NCBI GenBank assembly: GCA_001972305.1
Contig: BDDD01002118.1
Coordinates: 62,001-126,000, forward strand
DNA: 64,000 nucleotides
Direction of reading: 5' to 3'
Source of the DNA: Cephalotus follicularis
Taxonomy: Eukaryota; Streptophyta; Magnoliopsida; Oxalidales; Cephalotaceae
Shown: positions 1-12,100 of the stretch, piece after piece
Layout of the letters: every line of letters starts with the position of its first letter
Numbering within the stretch: position 1 is the first letter of the stretch
Made by a program: the position numbers and the translations under genes
Notes under the pieces: model-generated
Told to the model about the DNA's origin: nothing
The model's input: only the letters and a program-made list of their open reading frames with translations
The model's database searches: none

Positions 1-75
1 AAGTTTTCTCTAACTTCTCGTATAACTATTCCATCGACTCCCCAAGTATATCTCAAAAGAACCTTCAGACCTGAC

Positions 76-257
76 CAGAGACGGATCCAGGGGGGCCCGC
101 AGGGGCCCTGGCCCCCCCCAATTTATTTTTTTTTAAAAATGTTTTCTTATAAAAAAATTAAAAAAAAAATTTATATAAGAAATTTTTTTTTGGCCCCCCC
201 ATTATTTAAAAATTCTTCTTTGGCCTCCCCAAAGTTTTGTAGCTGGATCCGTCCCTG
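76..257. mobile_element. hAT-type MITE with 8-bp TSD
   Basis: A 182-bp AT-rich element with 15-bp terminal inverted repeats: left CAGAGACGGATCCAG, right end the complement of CAGGGACGGATCCAG, one mismatch. It is flanked by a perfect 8-bp duplication GACCTGAC at 68-75 and 258-265. CAGGG-type ends with an 8-bp TSD are the hallmark of the hAT superfamily. There is no coding capacity, so it must have moved with a transposase supplied in trans. The interior is poly-A/poly-T with runs of C. Confidence 0.92.
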
Positions 258-518
258 GACCTGACTTAACTTTTCTAAAGCATTCATCCTTTCTTTCTAA
301 CTTCTTCCATTCGACATATGCAAGTATAAAAATTCTTCTTGGTTCTTCGCTATGATCCCTCCTAAACTTCTTTCTCTTCGTGAAGTTCCTCATTCCTAGT
401 GATTAAATCCTGTACTAGTATCCGAATGATCTGACTTACTCTTTGATGACATCTAAAGAAATCAGATCAACAATATCTCCACACAGTTTATATCCTCAAA
501 ATATAGCAATATTCAATT

Positions 519-529
519 CTCTGATACCA
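519..529 (-). promoter_or_regulatory. Primer-binding site (tRNA-iMet type), family A element
   Basis: The minus strand reads TGGTATCAGAG, the usual plant retrotransposon match to the 3' end of initiator tRNA-Met, a few bases from the LTR end at 535. It fixes the strand of the element. Confidence 0.75.
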
Positions 530-773
530 TTCTCTGTAACACCCCCGATCCGAGTTCGCTTTATGCTCAAAGCGAGCCTCAAGGATCTGGTACGTTACGT
601 GGAGTGTAACCTTTAACCATTTTTAACAATATAACTTATTGCTACATTTATCATTAAATACTTATACTCTCAATTATGTCTCATCACATTCAAAACTAAT
701 TCTTAACATTATAATGATCATTGTCAATATTTATACAAGATTTGTCATAAACATTTCAGAGCGGAAAAACATT

Positions 774-1824
774 TGAATAAACTTTAAAGAGAGAGAGTTA
801 GAGAGTTTGCAAACACGGTTTTAGAGTGGTTCGGCTTAACTCTTGCCTACGTCCACTTTTCCCAAGGATCTCCTTCAGTTTCCACTAGTCTCCGAATAAA
901 AATTCCGGGTGCTATTCGGTACACCTTTGTGATTGACCTCAATCACTTACAATTCTCTTTGGGTTCACTCCCCAATCTCTCTTAGGGTTCACTCCCCTAT
1001 TACAACAAAAGTGCAAAAGGAATAATGTTTGTTCTTAACCTCTCAAAGGTTGGATTTTACAAGATAATATCTCTCAATCTAAGTGGGAACAAAAATGAGC
1101 TAAGACACAATACAAGAGCTTTTGAAAGAGACTTGATGATTTTGAATGCTTGTATTGTTTTTGCTTGATTGATCTTTTTATCTATGTTCACTTGTATTCT
1201 TGTTATGTTCTCTCTTCGAAACTTCTTGTTTATAGTTGTTTCTTACTTCATAAACCCGTTGGATGTGTCTTGAAATTTGTTACTTCAAAAACGGCGCATT
1301 AAAACTCTGTCAGAAATTTTTCCAGCCGTGCAAAGCGTCGACAGTTTGCCTTAAAGTGTCGCCGCTTATATGACCGTTGGACAGTTCAAATTTGAATTGT
1401 ATGGTCAAAGCGCTGGCATTCTGTTATTTTGGAGTCGACCGTTTCCTCAAAGCGCTGACGCTTTGTGTTTAGCATCGCAGCTTTTGTCAAATTGATTGGC
1501 TCCAAGAAATCTCTGGTTTTAACTGCTGACAAATGGTGTCAAACCGCAGACGCTTTCATTTAAACCGCTGACGCTCTCATTTAAGCGTCAACGGTTTGGA
1601 CAGTTACTCTTTTCCTCGAAACGCTTCACCGGTTAACATTTTGTTCCTTGCTTCGACTGTTGCACAAAGCGCTGACGCTTACTTTCTGAGCGTCGACGCT
1701 TTAAGTTGTTTTTGTAATTTTCTTGTTGTTTTGCACATTCTATATTTTTCTTGCACATAAAGAAACTTTGCTAAAACACAAATATTTTATCATCAAAACT
1801 AGGATTGAGGCATAAATGTCAACA
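774..1824 (-). mobile_element. Solo LTR, SIRE-like Copia
   Basis: A 1,051-bp insertion running from TGAATAAAC to TGTCAACA with a perfect 5-bp TSD ACATT (769-773, 1825-1829). Read on the minus strand it starts TGTTGACATTTATGCC and then CAATCCTAGTTTTGATGAT, close to the start of the SIRE-type LTR at 58944-59174 (TGTTGACGATTAAG..). A single LTR with its own TSD means the internal region was lost by LTR-LTR recombination. It carries a GTCGAC-type palindrome array. Confidence 0.85.
1332..1702. repeat. Palindrome array, AAAGCGTCGACGCTTT dialect
   Basis: About a dozen imperfect copies of a 14-16 bp palindrome in roughly 370 bp. The best are AAAGCGCTGACGCTTT and GAGCGTCGACGCTTT; variants include AAAGTGTCGCCGCTT, AACCGCAGACGCTTT and AAGCGTCAACGGTTT. 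Spacing is irregular, so this is not a simple tandem repeat. It lies inside the solo LTR. Confidence 0.85.
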
Positions 1825-3178
1825 ACATTAACTCATTACGTCATAAACGGTATACAAAACATATTTCATAACATAATTTCTTTCGAAAACATCTTGTATG
1901 AGCTCTTTCTAAAGCTCGACTTTCCACGTTCATTCGTTTCCTGAAAATTTGTTTGAAAACCAAAAACATTGAAAGGAATGAGCATAAATAGCCTAGTAAG
2001 GTTTTCAAAATAACATACTTCATAACATTCCTTATCCTGATCATATCTCATGAATCAGAAAACATTTCATAAAAATGAGGGCCATAAAATCGTAAAGAAC
2101 TCCTTTCTGAACCACGCTTCACCGGGGCATTATGCACTCCACGATTACTATCCTTACATCACACGCATGTCCGTGAGCATGTCGCTCCATTATCCCTCTT
2201 TGGATCTCAATCCAAGAGTGGTTCATCTCAGTTCATTACATTTTTACATTTCATAAATCATTTCTTTGTTCTTTGAGTAATCAACTCAAAGCATTCATAA
2301 AAACAACATTATACAACAATTCTAAAATTGATATTTCATTTAGAAATGTTCATTTCTAGAGAAATATTAAAACATAAAAGTTAAAGTAGACATCTCAACG
2401 AATTTATTAGTATAAAGTTCATAAATTTTGGCTGAGGAACGAAGCTACAATAAATTTTTAAAGTTGTAGGTTCCATATAATTGCAGGGCATGAGCAGTAA
2501 TTTTGAACATAGATTTTCGTCAAGAAATTGATAGAATTCTGAAGTTTACCAAACACAATAGTTTTAGAGGGAATCTTAAGGTTTCCAAAACATTCAACTA
2601 TTTAAAATTTAATCAAGAAACGAATAAGTTATGAATAAAAGAAACTGCTGTAATTTATCAGAAGAAAATAGGACATTTCATACTTTAGAAAATGAGTAAG
2701 AATCCTTACTTTGCTTTAATTTCCTCATCTCTTACACTGAACTATTCTCAACAGAAATCTCTTTCTCTTCTCCTCTCCCTTTACTCAGTTGAATATCCTA
2801 AGGTTCAGCAGAAAACAACCTTCCTCGGCTAAAGCTACACATTCATATATAAAGAGTGAACTGGGGGTGCAAGCTTCTCTTTCTCATGATGATTTACCAT
2901 GCAGTCGCCCATGTGCTTAATTTCCTTCCTTTCATCAGATGACATTTGTCCTTGGTCATTATTTTAGTCTTGTCATTAGGATATATATCTGCAGTTTTCA
3001 TTCCCTATCTTGAAATGTGTCCCCTAATTAGTATAATTAACCCACAAAATGACAAAAGACTCGATTTAGTAACTGCTTTGCAGTCCAAAACATCGCTTTC
3101 CTCAGCTTGTCAAAGGTTTCCTTGGCTAATACATAGGTTAAGCACTGTCGCTTTCTACCACACTCATAGGATTTAGAG

Positions 3179-4250
3179 TGACAGCACTCGTTCCTACTCT
3201 GCTCTGGAAGATGTGCCCTGCAGGGATGGCGCACCACGCCAACTATCCTCTTTAAACAGAACTGCCCGAGCAACCAACTAAGGATCGCACCAGAGACGCG
3301 TTCATAAAAAGCCCGAGGAGAAAGCCTGGCAAAACATAACATAGGTGGGGTTTAAAAAGGGGCAGGGGCAAAGGAATCTCGAGGACTCAAACTCCCCGTT
3401 TTACTTAAGTCACCAACACTGCCTTCGCCAAGATCTCCAAAACGCACCGCATTACTAAATGCCCGAGAAGAACACCATGTGCTCCTCACATGCTCACTTA
3501 AAACTCCAAGGTCTGCATAATGACCGACCTGAACGCCAGGGCAGAGGACCCAAAAGTATTTACTGAGGAACCAAACTCACCATTTTACTTATGCCTGGGA
3601 TGCCCACATGCTCTCTGCACGTGCACACCTCACACCCAGGTCTGTTCACGCCCGAGGACACAGCTCCTCCATAGGCATTTCTCCTTTGGGTGCGTATTCC
3701 GAGGAATCAACATTGAGCCTCACATGCCTAACTTCTTAGCCATTCGAGGACTCCTCAACGAGTTTCACCCATCAACACATAACATCATCCTTTGCCATAA
3801 GAACCCAAAGTCATCCTCTGACTTTTATCCGAGGACTCCATCTTGAGCCCTATATACACATAAACCATCCGAGGACTCCCTGTCTCCTCGGTAAAACCAT
3901 TAAATACATATAAGCATCTCTCTCCATGCTCGGTCTTGCTATCCCAGGACTCCTTAGCTCCTCTAACGTTCTTGATAACAGAAAACTCATAACACCAAAC
4001 ATTCATTAAAAGACAAGGTAAATCTAGTCCAAGGACTGGAAACATCCATTTCTTTCATCAAAGTACTATTATAAAGCATGTTAGTCCTCTGACTGGAAAC
4101 ATACATTGCTTTCTCTATCAATAGAAAGAATAACACAAGTTTTCTTTCTATACATTAAAAGAATAATATAAAATCTCTTGCAAAACATAAGCTCTTTATC
4201 CTCAAATTTTCTTTAGGGTAAGCATATTTCCATAAACAATAACTTTAACA
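3179..4250 (-). mobile_element. Truncated family B LTR
   Basis: Starts TGACAGCACTCGTTCC and follows the complete solo LTR at 38107-40652 (TGTCAGGACCCGTTCC): both then show '..GGGATGGCGC..', '..CTGCCCGAG..', '..GAGGAGAAAGCCTG..' and '..GCACGTGCTCCTCAC..'-like blocks. It is rich in CCGAGGACTCC motifs. The far end is missing; the sequence changes to Tat element near 4250. No coding sequence. Confidence 0.6.
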
Positions 4251-5084
4251 AAAACTCCGGTTGCTACACGGGGACATGCTCAGCCCAACTTCGCGTAAGT
4301 GATCCTCAAAGACCATGGAGCTCACATCCTCGGGTGCCAGAGCAAAGAGCTTCTCTAGGTCAGCCCTCATATCCTCGGTCAAAATCATCCTCTGATTAAG
4401 GTGCACGGTATCCAAGGTGTCATACCATGGACAATGAGTGAAGCCAGAAAGGTTCTTGACCATGAAATACCTCCCCCTCCAGCCATTGACCGACTTGGTG
4501 TTCTCCATCAATAGCTTCTTGGTCTGACTCACGCGAGACTTGAAGTAGAAGCCACGCTTGTTGGGAGAGGAATTCACAATGTGGAACTCTTTGAATAGCC
4601 CCGCAATGGCTGTCACCCCTGTCTCCAGGCACATCACCAGGAAGCCAATGATGAATCCCTAGGACTGAGCTTGAAGCATTGATGGGTGGATTTGGTAATG
4701 CCTCATAATGGTTATTGCAAAGGATGGTAGAGGAAACCTTAGTTCGTGCTCCATAGCATCCAGGAAAACCACAAAGTGGTCGGGCTTGCTCTCCGTAACC
4801 ACCCTGGGGTTATTGGGAATCTCATAGTCCAGGCTGCTCGGGAAGGAGTAGTTTTTGGCTTACTCCTCCATGCTCCTCGGATGTAGCACGCTTTGCTAGA
4901 AATTGGTCCTAAATACTTGGACCTCGGCTTCAGTGGATGCAACGTCGGGAGCCCTAGCAGCAGTGGCCTTCATGTCCTCCTCGGCACTGAGAGGACGCTC
5001 AGCTATGGTAACTCCCACCGATACTTGGGCTACCTCCTTGGGACTTCTAATGAACCTCTTGGTTTGTTTGGTTCTAGCCATCAT
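4251..5084 (-). pseudogene. Antisense gene of Tat element (putative gypsy-type transposon protein), decayed
   Basis: Starts MARTKQTKRF, parallel to MVKTKQTARS at 16003. After in-frame stops it continues with CLETGVTAIAGLFKEFHIV, a run of lysine-rich residues and NLSGFTHCPWYDTLDTVH, matching CLESEVTATVGLFKEFHVI and NFEGFTPSIWCDSM in the other copy. This domain is the one found in plant proteins called 'putative gypsy type transposon' (Pfam Transposase_28, from memory); its function is not established. The gene runs opposite to the element's own direction. Broken by at least two stops, and the C-terminal half is missing at 4251. Confidence 0.65.
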
Positions 5085-5650
5085 AGTTTCAGAGAGAGAG
5101 AAAGAGACGAATATCTAGTAGCCGAGGGAAACCTTGGATCACTCAAACAGAAAAATAAGAACAGGTAAAGGAAATTTATTCACCTGGAAATTTTGTGATG
5201 AAGAATCGAATGAAAGGTTGGGGTTAAAGATCGAGAAAACAGAGAAATTTCAAAGAAATCAAAGTTTCAGAAAGCAAGAAAGCGTAAAGAGTTTCTCACC
5301 AAGAGATGGGGGAATTTAAAGAACCATGGATTGTTTTTCGACCTTAGGATCACTGTTAATCTCAACGGTGGATATCGACCTGTCAAGTCAGGTGCGGGAA
5401 ACAAAGGGTTTATGCGCGGGAACTGAAAAGACAACGGCATGCAAATCCCTTCAACTTCGGCGCAATGATTAGCATTAATTAAAGAAATACGAAACGGAGG
5501 CGACGTTTGTCATGTTGCTTTAATTGCCTGACCTAGGCCAAGTGACCAGGCCCAACAAGAGACTTAGTCCATTTCATCCACAGACAATGACCCCCGCTCA
5601 GAGCCAGGCCACAAATGGTCTCCATCCTCTGCCAAGCCCAGAAAATGAAG

Positions 5651-5664
5651 ACCAGGGGAGCAAA
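5651..5664 (+). promoter_or_regulatory. Polypurine tract of Tat fragment
   Basis: ACCAGGGGAGCAAA directly before the LTR start. The corresponding tract of the complete Tat element also contains ACCAGGGG followed by the LTR. It primes plus-strand DNA synthesis and confirms plus orientation. Confidence 0.65.
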
Positions 5665-6167
5665 TGATATGAGAAAAATTCTGCTTAGAAATACTGCCTC
5701 ATGTCCTTGAGAGAATAGGCCAAGTGTCCTCCAGGGCTACAGACATGTGGTCGGGCGTTATTATGTAAATTCGGAGAAGATAACGCATAATGACACATTG
5801 GCGCCAAATCCAATGGAGAATCAAGGAATTTCTGAGATCCTCGGCATTTCCTTAGGGAAACACATTGCCTCCGCAAGTCATGCACGACAGTTACAAATCA
5901 GCTCTATAAATACAACAATCAAAGGCATAACTCAGGTTCATCATTTTTATACACTAAAGCACCATGTGATTGTCTTTCTCTGCCTTTCACTGACTTAAGC
6001 ATCGGAGTGTCCCGGGAGAAAACCCTCTTGGACCCACGATCAGTTTGTTCTATTTGTGTAAGGAAATCAATCATACACCTTCTTTCGGAAGCATTTACAG
6101 CGTTTCTCCTAACAAATTAAACCCTTCAACGTAAGGGACTGTTGAGGAGATGATTTTTGCATCAACA
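5665..6167 (+). repeat. 3' LTR of Tat fragment
   Basis: A 503-bp LTR from TGATATGAGAAAAATT to TTTTTGCATCAACA. In sense, the complete element's LTR starts TGATATGGGGAAAAATT and ends TTTTTGCATCAACA. A TATAAATA box at 5905-5912 sits where the complete element has its own. It is shorter than the 856-874 bp LTRs at 14526 and 25182 and diverged from them, so it is a different, older subfamily copy. Confidence 0.8.
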
Positions 6168-6341
6168 CTACTCTTTTAGGTTCTGAAACAAAACAAGATT
6201 CATTATTTGGATTTTATAGAATTTCATTCTTTTACACTATTTCCTCTTCTTCTTCTTCTGCCTTCCCCTTTACTTCTTCTTTTCTTACCTCCCATAAAGC
6301 CTGTGCGAAATGTCCCTATCTCTACCAAGTGGTATGGCAGC
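6168..6341 (+). other. Unassigned, probably 5' part of the LINE
   Basis: Pyrimidine-rich stretch (CTTCTTCTTCTT) ending in a reading frame (KPVRNVPISTKWYG) that continues in phase across the hAT insertion into SYIKPNESSVALASSS after 12669. That continuity suggests it belongs to LINE ORF1, split by the hAT. No recognisable domain. 6334-6341 is the left TSD of the hAT. Confidence 0.4.
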
Positions 6342-8750
6342 CAGGGGGGGGGGGCAATTTTTTTTTACTTATATATATATATATTTAATGTGTTAATTAA
6401 ATTATGGTCCCAAAAATATTTTTTTGGCCCCTCCCTCCCCTATATCAAATTATCTGTTTTTATTTGGTTAAAAAAATAAATAAGCATAAAATAGAAAAAC
6501 TAAATATCTGTTAGAATTATAAACATAATCAGATTAAAATTTCCAAATCCCAATATACCTCAATTAAGAAAAACATTAAACATAGAGGGTTCTTTACTTC
6601 TTTGCCTATTCTTATTCTTTTTTTTTTGCTTGCACAATCACATTCACATAATAGTAGGCAAAACTGCAAAAGTTCTTTCAATTACAGTGATATAACTAGC
6701 GATTCTTGATAAATAAGGTATGTTTTTTTGTTATTAATATTTAATTCTTGTACCGCCATTGAAAGTGATTCAAAATTGTTTATGAGAATTTAATAATGTA
6801 TGTTAAAACCAAGTATTCATAATTCATGTGATGCCAATGCCGCAATGATGTGTGAAACATTATATATTATTTTGAAAGTTAAATCTAAACTATGAATGAT
6901 TGAGGCAATCATGATTCATGAACTTTTTTTTATTATTAGAAGTTAATAATTGCGTTAGTTGCATACTTACATTATTCCAAGTTGTTTTATTTTTTATTAT
7001 TTTTATTAACAATTGAGTCATTAATTCTGTTGCTTTAGTTACAGTTTAATTCAAGCATTGCACACTTTGAAAGATGGATAGACTAGACCCACTAGTACTG
7101 AGACAATTTTTTACATTGTGTTAATGAAAAAAAAATTTAATTGGTTACATTACGTTAGTTAAAACTTACAAGATATTTTTCTGTTTGTACCCATGATGCA
7201 ATCTGAAATGTTTTTATATTTTATTATTAGAAATTTAGATGATTTATAAAGAAAACTAATACATGTATAATTTAAATTTTAGGGTAATCATAGTCGTCAT
7301 GAAGTCAAAAACCATAGATTCTTTTTTTAAGAAAAAAATGTTGAACAAATAGAGAGCAACACAAAATCTCTGGAAACTACCAGTACTACAATTCTTGATT
7401 CAGAAAATAATGCAGCATTTGCATCATCTAATAATCCACTTGTCAGTTCATCTTGTGAACTACGTCCTTCTAAAATTCCTAGACTTGAACCTGAGGCTGA
7501 GGACATTGATTTATCTTCATTGAAACGTGATCCCGGACTTCGTAAGCAGATATACGAATATCCAGTTCATCAACGTGATGAAATCCGAAGGGCTTATCTT
7601 AGGGAGGGGCCATACCAACCTATTATTTCAAAGTATCCAGCTTTTGGACCAGAAAATTATCGTCGTCATTTTCAATCATCTTAGTTCAGACAATTTTCTT
7701 GGTTGGAGTATTCACCATCTACAGATGCTGTTTTTTGTCTACCGTGTTTTCTTTTCAACAATAAGCCAACTGGACGCTTTAGTTCTACTACATTTACTCA
7801 TGATGGTTTTAACAATTGGAAGAAAGTTAATTGTGGGTCTAACTGTGCATTTTTGGTTCATATGGGAAAATATCCAAATCCTCAACACAATGTCGCTCAA
7901 AGATGCTACAAAGATTTGAAGAATCAAACCCAACATATTGAGACAGTGATTATTAGACAAACTTCTGAACAAATTGCAAGTAACCGTTTGCGTCTGAAGA
8001 CCATTATAGATGTTGTACGATGGTTGACATTTCAAGGATGTGCACTTAGAGGTCATGATGAAAGGTTCGAGTCAAGAAATCATGGAAACTTCTTTGAATT
8101 GATAAAATTGTTGGCATCTTATGATAAAAATGTTGATGAGGTTGTATTAAAAAATGCTCCCTGTAACGCCCCGTAGCTATTTTGGAAACTTTTTCTATGG
8201 TGTATAATTTTTGTTTTTATGGGCTTTGGACTTATTTGAGTAAGAGAGGAAAGTTAAGTGTTGATTTTGTTATAAGCCCAAGTGTAAAGTGTGATTAGAA
8301 ATAGTTGGAGGACTTAAGTGCAAAGCTTGTTGAGGAAGTTTCCAAATCCCAATGTTTAATGATGGTTTTGTTGAGATTAGCAAAGAGATATTTTCTTTTG
8401 GTGTTGGCTTTTCCCTTAGCTTCGGCAGGTTAGAGTGAGAGAGAGCTCTAGTTCTTCTTCTTCTTCTTCCTTGTCTTAGACGAGTGGGAGGAGAACATCA
8501 GTTTGAAGCTTTCCAAGCTTAGCGGAGAAGCAGCCAGGCGCAGTAGCAGACGAGGAGAAAGAGGAGAAGTTCTCGTCTGAGGAAGCCAGTGAGAACGCAG
8601 CCAAGAACTGTGAGTGGGACATCCCTTCTGTGTTTCTAGTTGTTTCATGATGTTCTTGATAACTCATTCAGTTTTTAATTTCCAGTACAGTGAGAGCTTT
8701 CTAACGGGAATTTGTTTCCCTAGCGTCTTTGTATGTTTTCCTTGACAAAA

Positions 8751-8758
8751 GAGAGAGA

Positions 8759-8797
<39 letters not shown>
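8751..8797. repeat. (GA)n microsatellite
   Basis: Almost pure GA, one interruption. The allelic position in the related LTR at 38107 is a CT run on the plus strand (40003-40044). The two overlapping open frames over it are repeat artefacts. Confidence 0.95.
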
Positions 8798-8801
<4 letters not shown>

Positions 8802-8873
8802 CGAGCACTAGAGTTCAAGTTTCTTCACTTTCCAGAGAAGGTAACGTGTACATGCTCAACCCCACTCCTTGGC

Positions 8874-9130
8874 CTACTATTGTCTATGATGGGAAGTCGA
8901 GCGAGTCTGCCCTCAGGTCCTACCTGGATCTCCTTTACACTATTATCTATGATGGTATTTAGGGTTTGAGTGCAGCCGAGCACTATGTACATAGCTCTAA
9001 CCTTCTCGGTCTACTATTGTCTATGATGGAAAACTGAGAGAGACTGTCCCCAGGTCCTACATGGATCTCCTTTACACTTTTGTCTATGATGGTGTTTAGG
9101 GTTTGAGTACAACAGAGCTAAGTTGCCAGA
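8874..9130. repeat. Two-unit tandem repeat, unit about 130 bp
   Basis: Each unit starts CTACTATTGTCTATGATGG, then has TCCTAC.TGGATCTCCTTTACAC and ends GTATTTAGGGTTTGAGT or GTGTTTAGGGTTTGAGT. The same pair is present in inverse orientation near 39661-39910 in the 38107 copy, so the duplication predates both insertions. Confidence 0.8.
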
Positions 9131-12100
9131 ATAGAGATTAGAGCCTTTCATTAAGTTTTCTAGAGAAGGACTTTGTCCTCGGCAGTCATGCCTTCAACTC
9201 AGATAAGTAAGTAAAACAAAGAAATAGCAAGCTCAGAGGAGAACCATGGGTTCTCGGCAGATACTGCCACGTTTCGGCCTAGATCAGCTCAGCTCAACGC
9301 CACAATAAGTTGACAACTATATTATGTAAACAGCAAAGCAAAGCATAGCAAAGAAAAGTAAGTTCCAAGCTAGTCTCATCCTTCTCGGCATCTCAAGCCA
9401 AGTCGGATCCTCTTCCAGAGTACTTCAGCAAGTCTTTGTTTTATCTCAAGTTTTTCTTCAGCTTTTGTAAGTATCTTAGAGCATCAGTTAAGCAGAGGAA
9501 AAAGTAATCTTTTCTTTCATGTCCTTTGAGCGTTTCATCATATGTGAGCCATGACATTTATGTTTGTATAGTTGTTTTTCCCCAGTTGGGATCCTTAATC
9601 ATGTTCATGACATGCTTTCTTTCAGCACATTCATTTTAAAGAATGTACCAGAGGATGTTTTGTTCTCATTCACTTAGTCAATTGGACTAATCCCCTCACA
9701 GATTCTTTTGCAGAGGACGTAGCAGGAGGAGGAGAAGATCCTCCAGACCAGTAGTAGCGAGCTCAGGATGGTAGCTTTTTGACCTTGGCATCTCGGATGA
9801 TGCGGACCAGACGTCTAGCATTGCATATCATTGGGCATTCTTTGGGTTCCTTTACCCTTCTTTTTGTAATAGAGTAGACGTGAGCCTTTTTTTTGGGTAT
9901 GATAAGATTAAACATGAAAGATATGCTATTCTTTTTTTTTTTTTGCCAAGCTGAGGAGGCAATGCATGTTTATGCCAGGGGTCAAACTTGTAATGATTTT
10001 ATACTTTCAAGAATAATATGGATGTTTTGAGTTAGTAGATTAGGTTTATCTTATGTTTTATGGATATTTCCTGTTATGAGTTTGGTGTTTTTAGGTCTGT
10101 CCGAGGAGCTGGGGTGTCCTCGGATTTCTAGCAAAGGTTAGCTTAGCAGGGGAGATAGGTTTATGCTTGGGTGGATGGGTTAGGCTTAGAGAGTTTTACC
10201 CGAGGAGGCAGGGTGTCCTCGGGTGATGTTGGACCTTTGGCGGAAGAGGCCAAGATGAGTCCTCGGATAGCATAGCAGAGGATGGCAAGAGTAGACGTTT
10301 TGAGCAGGTTCTTGGATGAGAAAATAAGGCTTTTCTTTGAGTAAAGACTCTAAGGGGGAGTCCTCGGAAAAAGGTCCGAGGAGACAAGTAAGCCAGAGGT
10401 CCGAGGATGACTTGATGTTGAAATGCTACAGTGGTTTAAGTTAAGCTGTGTGTTTTGTGGTTTAGTTTAGATGAGTAGTGCAGAGGAGAAAAGACCCGAG
10501 GACGAGGAGTGTCCCCGGGCATGTTTTGTCTACAGGTTGTTAAGTGAGCTTGTGAGTTGCACGTGTGTGCTCTCTTCTAGGGTTTTATGTTGTTGCGCGT
10601 TTAGCCCAGGCCTTCTCCTTGGGCTTTTTGTGCGATAAGTTAAGTGATCTTGTGAGGAGCATGTGGGTGTTCTCCTAGGGCATAAGTGATACGGCGCGTT
10701 TTGGAGCTTTGGTTAAGTGGTGCTGGGGACACAAGCAGGAGAGGAGTTGGATCCTCTGCCCCGGTTGCCCTGTTAGCTGCGCGCCCAGCCCAGGCTTGTC
10801 GTTTGGCCTTGTGTAGCAGGTCAAAGGATCGCCCCTTTGTAGTTTTAGCATAGTTAGTAGAGCAGGGTTGTTGGCAGGAGCGCCATCCCCGGGCAGGGCT
10901 CATCCTCGGTAGAGTTAGCGGGAATGGGTCGTTTCACTCCCCCAAATGCTTCATATATTTCATCAACAATACAGAAAGAAATTCTGTATACATTTGCCAA
11001 TAAGATTCAAGGTGAAATTCGGAAGGAAATTTGTGATAAAAAATTTTGCATCATAGTTGATGAGGCCAAAGACGACTCACAAAGAGAACAAATGGCGATT
11101 GTTTTGAGATTTGTTGATAAAGAGGGATTTGTCAATGAGCGATTCTTTGATGTCATTCATGTTAAAGACACTGAAGCATTGACTTTAAAGAAAGAAATGT
11201 GTGATGTTCTTTCTCACCACTGTTTGAATATTAAAGATCTTCGAGGTCAAGGATATGATGGAGCTAGTAATATGTGCGGCGAAATAAATGGGCTACGTGC
11301 TTATGCTTATTATATTCATTGATTTGCTCATAGACTACAATTAGCTTTGGTTACAGCAGCTGGAGAAGTGGTTTATGTAAACCTTTTTTTTACCAAGTTA
11401 ACTGAGATTACTAACATTGCTGTTGCATCTTCCAAGCGCCATGATAAGTTAGAAGTTGCTCAAGCAGCTGAAGTTGCTCGTATAATTGACACATGTGAGC
11501 TTGAAACAAGTCGAGGAGCTAATCAAATTGGGACATTACAGCGTGCTGGTGACACTAATGGAGTTCTCATTTAAATTCAATCACTAGTTTAATGAGAATG
11601 TTTCATACAACATGTGTAGTTCTTGACAATATCTCTGCTGATGGATCTAATTTTACTTAGCGTGCACAAGTACATGCGGTACATGATAATTTAACATCCT
11701 TTGAATTTGTTTTTATATTGAATTTGATGAAAGAAATTCTTGAGATTACATATTCTCTTTGTCAAGCTCTACAACGTCGTTCTCAAATTATACTAAATGC
11801 TATGGATCTAGTCTCATTAACAAAAAAATTAATTTAGGAGTTCAGGGAAACTGGTTGGGACACTTTATTTATGAAGGTAAGATCTTTTTGTGAACTTCAT
11901 GAGGTCAATATACCTGATATGAATGCTATTTATTCATTGGGTTGTGGTCGTAAAAAGAAGGATGATGTTACAATGGGTCACCGTTATCGGATAGATATAT
12001 TTGTTGCTGCGATGGACTCTCAGTTGCAAGAACTTAATAGTAGGTTTGATGAGAACATGGTTGAACTTCTTATTCTTAGTATTGATTTGGATCCTAAAGA

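Larger units (their letters stand above)
1..534 (-). other. Leader of a minus-strand LTR retrotransposon (family A)
   Basis: Non-coding stretch next to the LTR that starts at 535. Just before the LTR the plus strand reads CTCTGATACCA, the complement of a TGGTATCAGAG initiator-Met primer-binding site, so the element reads leftwards and its gag would lie off the window. No coding sequence is recognisable here. The only other structure seen is the MITE at 76-257. Confidence 0.6.
535..3178 (-). repeat. 5' LTR of family A element, right end uncertain
   Basis: Begins TGTAACACCCCCGATCCGAG and aligns with the complete solo LTR at 42668-44946 from its first base onwards, including the stretch with GCGGAAAAAC and the later '..TTGAAAGGAATGAGC..' block. 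It is interrupted by the solo LTR at 774-1824. The right part runs to about 3178, where a family B LTR begins, so the outer end is missing. I see no coding sequence. Gypsy-like by its end sequence; the lineage is inferred. Confidence 0.6.
4251..6167 (+). mobile_element. 3' fragment of a Tat-lineage Gypsy element
   Basis: The order antisense gene (4251-5084, minus), non-coding spacer, polypurine tract, LTR (5665-6167) matches the 3' end of the complete Tat element at 14526-26055, in the opposite orientation. Everything upstream of the antisense gene (gag, pol, 5' LTR) is absent. The 5085-5650 spacer shows no coding sequence. Confidence 0.75.
8162..10936 (+). mobile_element. Family B solo LTR nested in hAT
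   Basis: A 2,775-bp insertion from TGTAACGCCCCGTAGC to GGGTCGTTTCA with a 5-bp TSD CTCCC (8157-8161, 10937-10941). Removing it and one TSD rejoins the transposase frame exactly. It is the reverse complement of the element at 38107-40652 over its full length, including a GA microsatellite and a 'CTATTGTCTATGATGG' repeat. TG..CA ends, 5-bp TSD and absence of coding sequence indicate a solo LTR; the Gypsy assignment is inferred from the TGTAACGCCC start shared with the Tekay LTRs. Rich in CCGAGGA/TCCTCGG. Confidence 0.85.

Noticed and set aside
3520..3846. ORF of 108 codons in the family B fragment
   Set aside because: No counterpart kept in the two complete family B LTRs, composition follows the CCGAGGACTCC repeats.
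6207..6479. ORF of 90 codons with Leu-rich start
   Set aside because: Crosses the hAT boundary at 6342 and runs into its G/T-rich end, so it is an artefact of the insertion.
8729..8969. Two overlapping ORFs of 77-78 codons with Arg/Glu runs
   Set aside because: Produced by the GA microsatellite; no homology expected, inside a solo LTR.
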